The notes beneath the pieces are model-generated. The model did not search any database. It was not told where the DNA came from and worked only from the letters and a program-made list of their open reading frames with translations. The position numbers and the translations under genes were made by a program. From Toxonevra muliebris (taxonomy: Eukaryota; Arthropoda; Insecta; Diptera; Pallopteridae), in NCBI GenBank assembly GCA_963691655.1, contig OY829327.1:65980079-66044078 (forward strand): a DNA stretch of 64,000 bases, in the 5' to 3' direction. Within the stretch, counting starts at the first letter, position 1; the number at the start of each line of letters is the position of its first letter. Below are positions 47,301 to 56,438 of this stretch, piece by piece.

Positions 47301-50300
47301 TAATGCAGCTGAACTATCAAGTTATGAATTTAATGTTTTTTTAAAATCATGTGGCATTAAGCGCCAGCTTACTGTTGAATACACTCCACAACAGAATGGA
47401 GTAGCAGAAAGAATGAATAGGACATTAGTAGAGATGTCGAGATGCTTTATGATAGAAGCGAAATTACCCGAATTTCTTCGGGCGGAGTTAATACACACGG
47501 CCGCGTACATTAGAAATCGTAGTCCCACTAAATTAAATTTACAAAAGACACCAGAAGAAATGTGGTCAGGAAAAATACCTGTAGTTAAGCACTTACGTCA
47601 GATTGGATGTAAAGCTTATGTTTTGGACAAGGAACAAGACAGGAAAGATGCTGTATTTTTTTAACCAGAACACTCAGAATAACAAATAATGCATTAAATG
47701 ATAAGTTTAATATTGTGTTTTAATACTATAATATTAAAAGATTTAAATTTCTTTGTTGTGCAAAAAGTTCCGGGTATTCCTTTTAATGGACCCCATCAAC
47801 CTTTGAACATCCGCTCTGGATACTTTTGCGGCTATTTGGTTCCATTTTAGTGACATTGAATTCACATTTTTGACAATACCTGCATTTTTCTTCAACCAGT
47901 ATTTTTCGATCGGTCGAAGCTGGGGGCATATATTCAGGATTCATATATTTGGGCACTACATCTACTTTATTTGTCTGATACCAATCCATGGTTTTCTTAG
48001 AGTAGTGACAACTGGCTAAATGAGACCAAAACTTCACTGGCGAATGGTGGTGACGAACAAATGGCAATAGTCGTTTCGAAAGGCACTCTTTGATGTAAAT
48101 ATCAGACGTCATAGAAGAGGATGTAACAAATGCTCTGGATTTGAGACCACAGCTGCAAATAGCCTGCCACACCATTACTTTCTTTGCAAATTTATCCATT
48201 TTTATGTACTTGAATTTTGAGGTTACATTACCACGATTCGTTGCCATATAAAATTTTTGACCTGGAAGCTGTTTAATTTCAAATTTTACATATGATTCGT
48301 CATCCACAATAATGCATCCATTGAATTTGGTCAAAACATTATTATAAAGAAGACGAGCACGTTTTTTGGCCAGCAAATTCTGTTTGTCTGTTCTATTTGG
48401 ATATTTTATAGCACGATAGCACTTTAGCCCAGCTTTTATGCGTATTCGTCTAGCAGTACTTTTGCTGGTATTGAATTTTTGGCACGATCGCTATCCGATA
48501 GTCCGGGATTGCTTTTGATGGACCTCAAGATCTTTGCCTTTAATTTTAGGTTGGTGGTTCCCGTTTTGTTCACAACTTTTTTAGCTCTTTCAACACTAAG
48601 AGTTTCTTTATATCGTTTTATAACTCTACATACCGTTCTTTTGGAGATATTTAACACTTTCGCAATCTTTGAACCAGACCACGACGGATTTTCAATAAAT
48701 TTGTTCACAATCAATTTTCTATTTGCAGCTTCCATTGTGCACACAATCACCAACTTGCGATCAATTAATATGAAAAATTTATCAACCAACGGTAACGGTA
48801 TTGTAAACAAATCCCAGTAAAAAATTTGTTGTTCTTATGACTAGGGGCGACGTGGTGACCACAACAAAGCGTGCCAATTCGGCGTGAACCGCGCTTTATA
48901 TGCGTATGTTATTACGAATTTAATCGAAAAAGACTGAATATTCCCGGTATTTTCAGTAAAATACAATCGTGACTGGTAGCATTCGGTCTTTTTATGTTAC
49001 ATATCTAATTTCAACAAACCATAGAAATGAATACCACCATTTTAGCATTCGATACGAATTCGAAAATGAACCCAGTAACGATTCTTCTCTATAGTTAGAG
49101 TTGGGTAGTAATGATTGCATTAGGAGTTAAATTCCATTTCCACTCCAATTACAAAGAATTGTAATTGGTACTTTAATGTTTTCAATTCCTTAGTAATGGA
49201 ATTGAAACTTTTATCAATTGTTTCGGTAATTAAAATTTTTAAATTCTTAGGTAAAGGAAAAAAATTTTAAACCTCATCAAAAGAAACTATTAATTTTAGA
49301 AAGCTGGTGAGAACAAATTAATGGGCTATAAAATTAATATAAATATATTTATTATAATAATAGTTTGGAGATTTCTTGTTAGTTGGATCTTCTTCGTGTT
49401 CAGATGCTGGCGTGGAATTATGAATGATTGTTTGGCTCAAAAGTTCAGCTGGGGTTGGACTGCTAATAAGTGCAATCACTGCAACAGCAATTGGAAGTAC
49501 ATGCTCCTTTCTTTTTTTTTTGGTAATATTATTGAATAAAATTTTGTTAAAAAACGTTTTAAATGTTTTAATAAAATAACGTTTGGTATTCGAGATAAGT
49601 TTGTTGAAAACAAAAGGTTTTGTAAACGATTCGCTAATGATGCTCGTTTGCGAAGGAATTCTCGAGTTCGGGATGAATTTATAAACGAAATCGAAACGAA
49701 TTCGTTAATGAATAGGCAATTCCCCAAGAAAACGAACCGTCAATGAACAGTTCATAATATTCGTTTTTGAAACATTTTTCCTTCACAACAAATTCGTTTC
49801 GAATTAGAAACGAATTTGTCTGGTTTGTTGGGATGTTAAATTGAATTTGCAACGAAGAGAACGCAACAAAGTAAGTTAGGAAATGGCATCGGGGGGAAAG
49901 TATCAATACTATACTCATTTGAGGTATCGACCGAAAAGTATCGGGTACTCAAAAGTATCGACAAAAATGTACTCGATACCTAAAGTATCGGGATTCGATA
50001 TCAAATTTAAAACAAAAATCATAAAATGCGGTTAAAAAATTTGCGAATTTTTACATAAATAAATAATGAATACACCTATTTATATATGTAAAAAACTATA
50101 TATAAAAAATGTAGATTTTTAATATAGATAGATATCGCACCCTAACTACAAAAGTGGCTCAACTCAAAATTGAAAGTTTTTTGAGATTGTTGAGTTGTGC
50201 TATTTTTGTATTAAGGGTGCGATATATGCATATTACAAGGCGAACAGAACTGGATATACAATATATCATAATGTCGTATAATTTTCTATTTAAATGAGAG

Positions 50301-53300
50301 AATACGACACCGAATACGGCAGCTTGTCAATCGGCCAAATATAAAAATTTTTTGTATGTTTGTTAATTCTTTCTGGCCTTAAATTAAGAGATAATGCTGA
50401 CCGATCCTCTGTTCAAAAGTTTATAGTATGTATTTCTAAATATAAATTAGCATCATCTGATTATTCATATATTCAAAACAGTACAAGTTGTACTGTCTAA
50501 TTATGATTGCATTTGCATTTTTCGGTACTAATTTTTGCACTGGAAATTTTGAATAGTATCGAATTACGATACCAACATCAATGTACTCAATGAGTACAAG
50601 TACTCAGAATAAAAGTATCGAGTAAAAAAGTATCGGCTATCGGGGTAAAAGATACCATTTCTCTACTAATGAGTAATACGATGCGATTACGACGATGCAA
50701 CGATACCTACGATGCTGAATTTACAGTTACGTATTCGCATCGTAACGTACTCGACGATTACTGTGCAACAATTTTAGGGTTTTTGTTTTTGTTCTTATTT
50801 CACTGAAGAAAGTAGTAAAAAATGAGCACTTCATTTTTAAAAAATAAACTGCAAGAGGTAAACTTTGAATGCCTATAACTTTTAAGAGCGAGCTAACTTT
50901 GCAAAACCCTTTTAGGGTTTTGTTACTCTACACCAGTACTATTGACCTGTGTTGGCCGATTCTCCGTTAGAAAAATGTGTTGCACAGTGTTATTAATTGA
51001 TTACATTTTTACGTACTCATGGGTCTCTAAACGTTAAAATTAGAGGAAGATGGTGCATATTCGGTAAACATATAGGCGAGTTACAATCATATAAGTTAAA
51101 TTTAATATTTAATAATTGATATATATAAGGTTTAATAACCTATTAAGTTTATTAAAGAATCAATTTATTTGCCTTAAGTCTATGCTAAGGAAGCTATCTA
51201 TTAAATTGATTTCATCACATTTATTAACATTGCAAGGAATAAAAAGAAGTCATCTGAGAGATATGATCAAGAGATGTTATGAAGGTTAAAATCGGCAAAA
51301 GCGCAGATATGGCTCGAAGGTTAACAGAAAAAACAGGGTCCGAAAATAATAACTATGTTTAGATATTTAAATGAAAAAATTAACATGTTCCAAATAACGG
51401 AAAACAGAGTCGAGTACACCAAAATGATAATGATTGCATGCTCTGTTGGAATCAACAGAATTTTTTTCTGAGCGTTACCACTAAAAATTTAAAATAATTT
51501 TTAACGTTGCACAGCTTTGTGGTTTTGAGCTAGGTCGTTAAAAATCAACAATACAACCAAATACTTCGCTGTTATTGTTGCTGACAAAAGTCGCTCCTGT
51601 AATAAAATTTTTTCTTTGCAGCTTACCATATTGCCCGATTCAGCTGTTATATACTGGCGGATAATTTTATATGAAAAGTGAGAGAATTTATAACAAATGA
51701 GAGGATACGACATCAAATAAGACACCTTGTGAATTGGCCATATGTATACAGATAAGCGGTACTTTGTGCAAAAACACACAACACAAATAATTGCACGCAC
51801 CTAGCTCAAAACTACAAAGCTGTGTAAAGATTTGATTTTTTCGTTTCAATCAAAAATATAAAAATCAAACAATGATTTTTTTTCTTAAACTCATAAAAAA
51901 AATCACATAATAAAATAAAAAAATTATTAAAATTTCTGAGCAAAAAATAAAAAATCGAAAAATAATTTTTGTTGAAGATCAATTAAATAGATTTTTTCAT
52001 TCTATTTATAATGATTACGGCCCCTGAGAAAAAACAATGAATGAATTAATTTTGCTTTTAAGTAATAAAAAGCACTGAAAAATGAAACAATTAATAATTT
52101 TGAATGAAAAACACAGTATTACAAAATTTAGTGAAGTAGAAATACCTGGGAAGTCTTACTATTTTTCTTGTAGGTCTTGCCGAGTAAAACAAGAGTCTGT
52201 ACTTGAAATTTTCCAAACACCCCCAAAATCTTGATTTACCGTTAAAAAACCGGGTTTGGTTACCTTTGGGCACTTATAAGCCTGTAACTTGGTTGATAAT
52301 CAACAGATTTACAGTTTCTTACCGGTTTTAGAAAAAAGAAACTTAGACCTTTCGAACGATATATATTTTATTTTAGAAGATTTGTGGAATTTGTGTGCAT
52401 TTATCTAGCAAACACAATTTTTTTCACTTTTTTCGCCTTTTCTCAACTTTGACGGTGTTTGTACGCACTATTTTATAAAAGAGCTACACTACTTACGGAT
52501 TTGTTCTAAAAACACGCAAGTTTGTTTTTAAAAATCGGTAAGTAATTGACTGAGTTATTAAACTTTCAACTCAAAAACGTGTGATTAACCGGTATTTTTT
52601 TTTAAATTCAGCACCATCGGTTTCTCGTTGAAGTGACCAACAATATTCTGAAATCATTTTTATTTTATTTTTTCCTCCAATTGTAGCAATTTCTTGGTGA
52701 AAATGTTCGACTTGTTCATCGCTGAACTGGCCCAGGTTATCTGAAAAGAAGCCCAAATGCGAAAACGGACCATTGTCACTAGACCAGTTCATTTTTAGGG
52801 TAATTTCAGTGCTTTGAGTTTTTGGTCATTTTAATGACAATATCAGAAAAAATGATTTTTTTTGTTAAAGCAAAATAATATAAGTTTTTAATTATATTTT
52901 AGTACATATTTAGCCTTATGACCGAAAACCTTATTTCATTACAATAAAATATATGTAGTTCTGTATACTTTATTCTATTTCTTGTTTTAATTAAATTCTT
53001 TACATTTCCCACATGACATATGCAATTCGCACGATTGCTGCCAGACCAGATAGCTCCCGTAGGAGATGTAAACACTGCCACAATCACACAGCATACATAT
53101 GCACAAAATGCAATGTATAATTTTTTTCAAAATGCTTCCAAGACACCCACTCCAAACAATAGTTTTGAGATCACTCAATTTTTTGAACATTTTTTTTTTT
53201 ACTTTTTTGTCAAAAATAAGTTACAAACTATTTTTTTTTTCCTGAAATTAACTGCGTACTTAATAAAAACACATGTTAAAACAATTACAATTACAAATTT

Positions 53301-55931
53301 AATGACTTTTTCAGTCCAACAATAAAAACACGAACTTTTAAATGCTAGAATCCGTGTTGCTGTTTTGAAATTTCTTATGCCTTATGATGGTATGCCTGAA
53401 AACGAACGGATCATAAATTTGCCGTTTTTGAGCGGCATTTTGTACGAATAAGATGTCGGAGCTAAAAGAATCGCCAACAAAAAAAGATTAAATAACATAC
53501 AGACAAGTACAAAAAACATAAAATATGTAAGGCATCAAGCCTAATATAAAATTAATTTTATTATTAATACATATGTGCGCTTTTGCCAGGTTGAAAATCA
53601 CAACAAACCATACCCAGTACGAAAGGCTGGTGCATTGGATGAAGGAAAGATCAAAAGAAAACCGCTCATGGATTTGCCAAAGGGACAGAAGAAGATGCCC
53701 CGAGTTTTTGGAAGAGTGTCACTTTGCAATTGAATAGTCTGGGACCACCAACTAAGGATTGCTAGTTCCTTGGAAAAAAGTGTAGTTGGATTACAAGTGC
53801 TAACTAAATCTAGCGAAAATTGTCAAACCATTCACAAACTTTAATTTTGTCGCGCAGTGTAAATTTTTAAACGTGTATTTAATAGACAAATGCTTTGTGA
53901 AACGGAAATTTCAAAATTTGTTTTACAAAATCTAGTTGAGTCAATGCCTGCTCGAATCGAAGCTGTAATTGTATTCAAAGTCAGGTCGACATCTTATTAA
54001 ATTTAAGATTAGAATATTGTTTTATCTAATGTTTAAGAAAACAAAACACAAATTTTTTAAAATTGTTTAAAAATTGAACATTTTTGAAAACGAACTAAAT
54101 ATATGAAAATCAATATTATCCCTATTTTTTATTTAACATGAAAAGGACGAAGAGCACACATTTAAAATCAATTAAATTTTGTTAAATAGCATATATTTGT
54201 CTATTAAATACACGTTTAAAAAAATTAGGAATATGGTTCAAACTTAAGCGGACAAATTTTAATAATGCTGAGAAAAATGAAGTGGTAAGATGTGCGCGAC
54301 CGCAGGTGTATGTCAGAAATTAGGGCAACAGGTGGCGGACCCAATAGGATACCTGCTTTTAATTATTTGGCGGAATCTGTCATTGCATTAATTGGCATGC
54401 ACACTAGTACGGCAGGCATTAGAGGAACTGTAGACTGTGGGTTGAAACGAAATCACACATTTCAACGACGGGAAGAGAGAACGAATTAGATGTGTCCATG
54501 CAGCTGCAAATTATTTCTGCATGCTTCTTTTTTCTCCTGAGATATAAGTGCAGCGACTACCGACCCTATTTCTTGAACAATTAACTGCAAAATATCACTT
54601 TTCTACTAAATGAATTCTCTTTTTTTATTCTCTTGTTCTTATTTCTGCCAAAAAACTGATTTCGTAAACTGACTTACGAAAGGGGTGGCATCATACCATT
54701 TTCCTTTTTTGCGAAGCATAGCAACGAATTCGTTTATATACAAAATCGAATTCTAGCATAAGGGTGAATGACAATGATGTGCGGTCCTGTTGGAGAATTT
54801 TGCATAGCTTAGCTGAATCCTTCAAATTTTGGTAAGAGTCCGGTTTTAATTGATGTACCTTATTCTAATATTCCTTATGAGTGTAGCTATATACAGTTCT
54901 ATCTTTTTATGTATGAGTTCTGTTCAGAAGCTTTATAGACTTTTTCGAATGCATACCTCGATTTCAATTGCCTGGATGCTTCCTGGTTGCACAACCTCAT
55001 AAGTTGGATTATCTTGGAGCCACTTCTTTAGATTCTGAGTCGTTGGTGCACTACTACCAGTGAGAACACGCCCACTCTTCCGTTCGAATACATTAACCTA
55101 CAGAAGTTAAAATAATTTATATATATAAACAGTAAATTTGCGATAAAATTTCTTCATAAATACCCTTTCCACTTTAGGCTTGAGATCGGCCATTGAGAGA
55201 AGATCTTCAAAGAGACCTTTCGATTTCTTTTTCTTGTCCTCTGAGATCATCTTAGTTTGCGGGCTGATTGCAATTGGTTCTGGAGACTTTGCTGAGAATA
55301 CATTAAGTGCATTTTGAGCATGTTTGCGAATACAATCGTCACTACAATAAATGGAATTGGGACGTGCTATCTTCTTGCACACAATGCAGAATGTTCGTGG
55401 TTCAATTGGAGTGTTGGATATTGGCAGTTTTTGCACTTTTGTTCGTTGTTGCGATGTTACCGATTTGTTTAGTGCAGTTGTCGACTTACCAGCTGGAAAG
55501 GTTATGTTTTTTTGTTCAATGGGATTATGAATAGCAACAACTCGTTTTGTTGGCGTCTCTGAAGGAGAAGGTGTAGGCTTTGGATTTATGTTGGATGTGC
55601 CCAATTTCTTTTGAACATTGGGTATTACTATATCAGGTGTTTTAGAAAGTTCCGAACTTTTATGCGAAATAAACTGCTCATCTATCGCTATCTTTTTGAT
55701 ATTTATCAATTGTTTTTTGTGAGGAACAATAATTTTCGGTGACATCATTGGTATTGCATCTAGCGATGGAGATTGAACAGCAGATGCATCAACTACTTGC
55801 AAAACATTTTGGATTTCTTTAGCAATATTATCAACAATTGGTGACGATGGTGTTGTTGTTGTTTCAGGTGCTACAGGTACTGCTATCGTTTTCTTAGTTG
55901 ATAAAAGCATGTCTGTAATTTTACGTTGTTT
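34584..55931 (-). CDS. pps: pps: TFIIS-M and SPOC domain protein (5' end outside the window)
   Basis: The minus-strand CDS joins 55931-55164, 55097-54957, 43288-40877, 38227-38077, 35353-35148, 35086-34837 and 34771-34584. Every junction uses GT...AG and keeps frame, giving 1371 residues up to the stop. Order: a zinc-binding motif (CIVCKKIARPNSIYCSDDC), a VFERKSGRVLTG segment, a TFIIS central domain, an RS-rich region, a His-rich run, a SPOC domain, and a Pro-rich C-terminus ending PPPPPGV. This is the architecture of Drosophila PPS and vertebrate DIDO1/PHF3, nuclear proteins that bind RNA polymerase II and influence splicing. The PHD finger expected further N-terminal must lie beyond 64000. 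Introns of 2.7, 2.6 and 11.7 kb are packed with transposons; the others are 61-66 bp. Confidence 0.93.
35694..36060 (-). pseudogene. LOA-type LINE 3' fragment in a pps intron
   Basis: A minus-strand frame resembles the RNase H end and tail of the LINE at 25745-31480 (VPG..NIEGN.RADEMARQ pattern near 36050). The plus-strand left end begins TTAGGTAAGG and contains CCATTGTGATACCAC, also found in the SINE body at about 23990. It is a truncated copy. Confidence 0.7.
36070..36245 (-). repeat. Dispersed repeat shared with 63840-64000
   Basis: On the minus strand it shares TTAAGATATATTA, CCTTTTTTGAAT and CCCTAAGTCCAG...GAGGGTC with the right edge of the window. The class is unknown. Confidence 0.6.
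36250..36450 (+). pseudogene. LINE C-terminal tail fragment
   Basis: The plus strand reads CGSKEECEETADHFLSAYP followed by a frame with RRTLELLET. This resembles the zinc-like tail after RNase H in LOA-type LINEs (C...EET.EHFL..CP). It is a fragment in opposite orientation to the LINE piece at 35694-36060. Confidence 0.6.
36705..36930 (+). repeat. Dispersed repeat shared with the nested hAT at 27.7-27.9 kb
   Basis: Shares ACGAATCTG, TTCCCATCACGT.ACGTTTT and AGAGCTGAAC.TG.CGTG.TAC with the minus strand of 27690-27900. The family is unclassified. Confidence 0.6.
37359..37837. mobile_element. 479-bp hAT MITE (TAGGGAAATGG family), copy 1
   Basis: Ends TAGGGAAATGGTATC and (reverse complement) TAGGGAAATGGCATC are flanked by a perfect 8-bp duplication GTCCGGAC (37351-37358 and 37838-37845). 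The interior has many AAGTATCG- and GAGTAC-type short repeats. It is non-coding and lies in a pps intron. A longer, more decayed relative is at 49877-50665. Confidence 0.9.
38077..38227 (-). CDS. pps: pps, fifth in-window exon
   Basis: A 151-bp exon with acceptor TTTTTAG and donor AAAT|GTAAGT. It encodes FSRRGNEATDSFTPPGSPKR then KKRNQSTAPKDDEIDVD and ends in a split codon shared with the exon at 35353. The basic KRKKR run may be a nuclear localisation signal. It is isolated between two introns of about 2.7 and 2.6 kb. Confidence 0.85.
38500..38700. repeat. (TA)n run and a small inverted repeat
   Basis: A TATATA run lies at 38506-38526. Nearby, TGATGGAAGCATAATGAT (about 38666) and ATTATGCTTCCATTGT (about 38713) form a short stem. 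Its origin is unknown. Confidence 0.5.
39020..39260 (+). pseudogene. LOA-type LINE RT fragment
   Basis: The plus strand reads TMTAFLDIEGASNNVHTEAI and, in a shifted frame, GQNPSKTKLMLVLKASKFP. These match LINE RT (LDIEGAFNN, G..NP.KT.L). The segment between the two motifs is deleted or frameshifted. Confidence 0.7.
39420..40220 (+). pseudogene. Tc1-like transposon fragment with repeated terminal motif
   Basis: A terminal-like sequence AGTACTGTGCAAAACAAAAG is repeated directly about 185 bp later (GGGCTGTGCAAAACAAAAGC near 39606), resembling the IR/DR ends of some Tc1-family elements. Further right a decayed transposase reads YRGCMLAKGLGGLRFLN and EFIFQQNGVPPHTAKFTQNW. The latter is the Tc1 second-Asp region (usual FQQDNAP.HTAK), with the Asp replaced. 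The right end is missing. Confidence 0.75.
40372..40440. repeat. Terminus of a hAT-like family (GGGGCCGTTCACA...TTACGTAA)
   Basis: On the minus strand it reads TAAGGGGCCGTTCACACATT followed by ACGTAACGTAAA; the other side is a G-run (CCAGGGGGGAGGGG). A related terminus is at 58122-58215. It is a short relic. Confidence 0.55.
40877..43288 (-). CDS. pps: pps, large central exon (TFIIS-M, RS-rich and SPOC regions)
   Basis: An 804-codon exon with acceptor AATTGCAG|AAG and donor CATAAG|GTATAC. Residues about 140-265 carry the TFIIS central domain (RRTLKDQLLLRMKEVE, EMYNYFNRDTGSKYKAKYRS, MFNIKDRKNQTLFTKI). About 380-450 is dense in Arg/Ser/Glu (SRSRRRSRSHSRSRSRSREK). About 555-585 is Lys/Glu- then His-rich (HSHHHHHGHHHH). 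About 635-790 is the SPOC domain (SSVIWGGNINMIDVASFQII, LDKRNRLGVI, IKDFYIFPLG, LVGIVIRVIG). SPOC domains bind phosphorylated polymerase CTD in related proteins. Many antisense open frames here are composition artefacts. Confidence 0.95.
43295..44408. other. pps intron, AT-rich, nothing recognised
   Basis: Start of the 11.7-kb intron between the central pps exon and the exon at 54957. A lone TTAACCCTCTGC at 44063 resembles a piggyBac-type end, but no partner was found. Confidence 0.4.
44417..44517. mobile_element. Truncated end of the long-inverted-repeat hAT-like element, copy 3
   Basis: Begins TATATGGCTTATTTGC and continues CCATACATTTTGCTAAAGTA, then GTGACAGCAGAATATGAAAA, matching the right-arm sequence of copies 1 and 2. 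Similarity stops after about 100 bp at a T-run. Only one end is present. Confidence 0.8.
44518..44843. other. Intron DNA with a short GC-rich block
   Basis: 44528-44635 is strikingly GC-rich for this region (CCCGCCCACCCGACCGAGGG, CCGAAACAGTCCGGACTGC). It abuts the truncated transposon end. No family is recognised. Confidence 0.45.
44844..45420 (-). pseudogene. LINE reverse transcriptase C-terminal fragment
   Basis: A 186-residue minus-strand frame reads SDLTALSHWCQINLMFLNLK then KCKSMVFSRR, FTDLGIVMDPKMRFNLHI, VRPILEYGSTVWSPQY and a thumb/tail with YIHRLKLIDLPTLDSRI. This is the RT thumb and downstream region of a Jockey/CR1-like LINE. The YADD palm is missing upstream. It is in a pps intron. 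Confidence 0.85.
45435..45611 (+). mobile_element. Copia-type 5' LTR and primer-binding site
   Basis: A segment beginning TGTTGAAGATCAAC and ending TTCAATA runs directly into GGTTATGGGCC (45600-45610). As I recall, the Copia primer-binding site follows its LTR and reads GGTTATGGGCCCAG, matching an internal part of initiator tRNA-Met. The LTR boundaries are inferred because no second LTR is present. Confidence 0.55.
45604..47664 (+). pseudogene. Ty1/copia retrotransposon gag-protease-integrase, truncated
   Basis: One frame of about 687 codons is broken by a single in-frame TAG at 47221-47223. From N to C it contains: a gag core (KFKTTYEVWSYLEETYDRKS-like); a zinc knuckle CFKCGRKGHKAKDC (about residue 246); an aspartic protease active site WCVDSGATSHMS (about 302); the integrase HHCC motif (LWHKRFGHLN ... 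CISCLQGKQ); and catalytic residues in HTDLCGP, SDNAAE and NGVAERMNR. The polyprotein stops after KHLRQIGCKAY. Reverse transcriptase, RNase H and the 3' LTR are absent. The first 70 codons look degenerate, so the true start is unknown. It cannot transpose by itself. Confidence 0.93.
47700..48830 (-). pseudogene. Tc1/mariner-superfamily transposase pseudogene A
   Basis: A minus-strand transposase in three frame blocks: an N-terminal HTH region (48810-48436, NRKLIVNKFIENPSWSGSKI, VLNISKRTVCRVIKRYKE) and a catalytic region (48376-47783, FNGCIIVDDESYVKF, MVWQAICSCGLKS, FWSHLASCHYSKKTMDWY). Past a frameshift near 47933, another frame gives QLRPIEKYWLKK, the region of the third acidic residue, and ends near NTRNFLHN. 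The second catalytic Asp is replaced by His/Ser context. A related but distinct copy is at 56439-57782. CTTTGTTGTG at 47750 and CACAACAAAG at 48861 may mark the ends. Confidence 0.85.
48830..49870. other. pps intron, nothing recognised
   Basis: AT-rich, with GAATTC/CGAATTCG-type short repeats at 49570-49830 that form small stems. No coding frame is supported. Confidence 0.35.
49877..50665. mobile_element. hAT MITE (TAGGGAAATGG family), copy 2, decayed
   Basis: Ends TTAGGAAATGGCATC and (reverse complement) TAGAGAAATGGTATC. Long stretches match 37359-37837, for example GGAAAGTATCAATACTATAC, TGATTGCATTTGCATTT and AATGTACTCAATGAGTACAA. An internal palindrome at about 50128-50226 (CGCACCCTAACTAC.AAAAGT and its inverse) is present here but only half present in copy 1. 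No clear 8-bp duplication remains. Confidence 0.8.
50670..52980. other. pps intron, mostly unclassified AT-rich DNA
   Basis: Short imperfect palindromes with CGATTACGACGATG-type units lie at 50672-50760. A minus-strand frame at 52571-52792 is listed separately. Nothing else is supported. Confidence 0.35.
52571..52792 (-). pseudogene. Fragment of a repeat-borne arthropod protein, class uncertain
   Basis: A minus-strand frame includes NLGQFSDEQVEHFHQEIATI and EYCWSLQRETD. I recall the pattern FS.EQ.E.FHQ......YCW.L.R from proteins repeated many times in arthropod genomes and carried by mobile elements, but I cannot name the family. It is truncated on both sides. Confidence 0.45.
53026..53120 (+). 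pseudogene. piggyBac transposase C-terminal zinc-finger remnant
   Basis: A plus-strand frame reads ARPDSSRRRCKHCHNHTAYI followed by CTKCNV and a stop. The C..C..H...C..C pattern after a basic run is the cysteine-rich C-terminal domain of piggyBac transposases. The catalytic part is not seen, so this is a short relic in a pps intron. Confidence 0.5.
53121..53860. other. pps intron, nothing firmly recognised
   Basis: A plus-strand stretch near 53600-53735 (KRKPLMDLPKGQKKMPRVFG) looks protein-like but matches no family that I can name. Confidence 0.35.
53868..54219. repeat. Inverted-repeat element of about 350 bp
   Basis: The arms TTAAACGTGTATTTAATAGA CAAAT (53868-53892) and its reverse complement (54195-54219) are near-perfect 25-bp inverted repeats around a non-coding AT-rich interior. 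No target duplication was identified, so the class is unknown. Confidence 0.7.
54957..55931 (-). CDS. pps: pps, two exons with zinc motif and VFERKSGR segment
   Basis: Exon 55931-55164 (acceptor AAATTACAG, donor GAAAGG|GTATTT) encodes KQRKITDMLLSTKKT, a Ser/Thr/Pro-rich region, then CIVCKKIARPNSIYCSDDC followed by IRKHA. The C..C...C..C...H spacing and the YCSDDCI.KH signature match the segment between PHD and TFIIS domains of DIDO1. Exon 55097-54957 (47 codons, donor GAG|GTATGC) encodes VNVFERKSGRVLTG and LKKWLQDNPTYEVVQPGSIQ, also conserved in DIDO1. The 66-bp intron between them keeps frame. The frame remains open past the acceptor, but the upstream sequence is a MITE. Confidence 0.93.
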
Positions 55932-55967
55932 CTGTAATTTAAAAAACACATTAATACATATTACATT

Positions 55968-56074
55968 CAGCCATGTTCTGAATTTCACTTTCGAGTGAAA
56001 TTGAAATTGCAGCAAAATGAATTGCACTGTTTCGATTTCAATTTCACTCAAAAGTGAAATTCAGAACATGGCTG
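55968..56074. mobile_element. 107-bp palindromic MITE next to a pps splice acceptor
   Basis: CAGCCATGTTCTGAATTTCA CTTTCGAGTGAAA at the left is mirrored at the right by TTTCACTCAAAAGTGAAATT CAGAACATGGCTG. The inner end lies 36 bp upstream of the exon starting at 55931. A related longer element occupies 58337-59131. The putative 8-bp duplications ATTACATT and ATTATACC match at only 5 of 8. Confidence 0.8.
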
Positions 56075-56089
56075 ATTATACCGATCGGA

Positions 56090-56435
56090 AATGTGATAAA
56101 AATAATACAAATATTTGAAAAAAATTTAGTCCTGCCACGCTCCCTAAGTAATACGTTTAAAGGTATATATTTATTTGACGTACAGTGGTTAAGTTTTTGC
56201 ATTTCAAAGTGAAAAAAGTGGAATTTCTAAAATCTTAAATTTTTTAAAAATATAATTTTTTTAAATTAAATGCCAAATGTTAAAGAAAGATATACATTTT
56301 AATTTTTTGAAAACAAAACTAACACAAATATATCTCGAAAATATTGCTGTTTGCGAGATTTGCTTTTGATGGCAAACATGAGATTATCTCATAATTTAAT
56401 AACTTTTTTAGATTTGCCATTTCATTACAAATCTT
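56090..56435. other. pps intron, nothing recognised
   Basis: AT-rich sequence between the small MITE and the Tc1-like element. No feature is supported. Confidence 0.35.
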
Positions 56436-56438
56436 GTA

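Noticed and set aside
55932..56051. Extension of the pps exon upstream through the open frame to 56051
   Set aside because: A strong acceptor (AAATTACAG) precedes KQRKITDM, and the extra frame is translated MITE palindrome.
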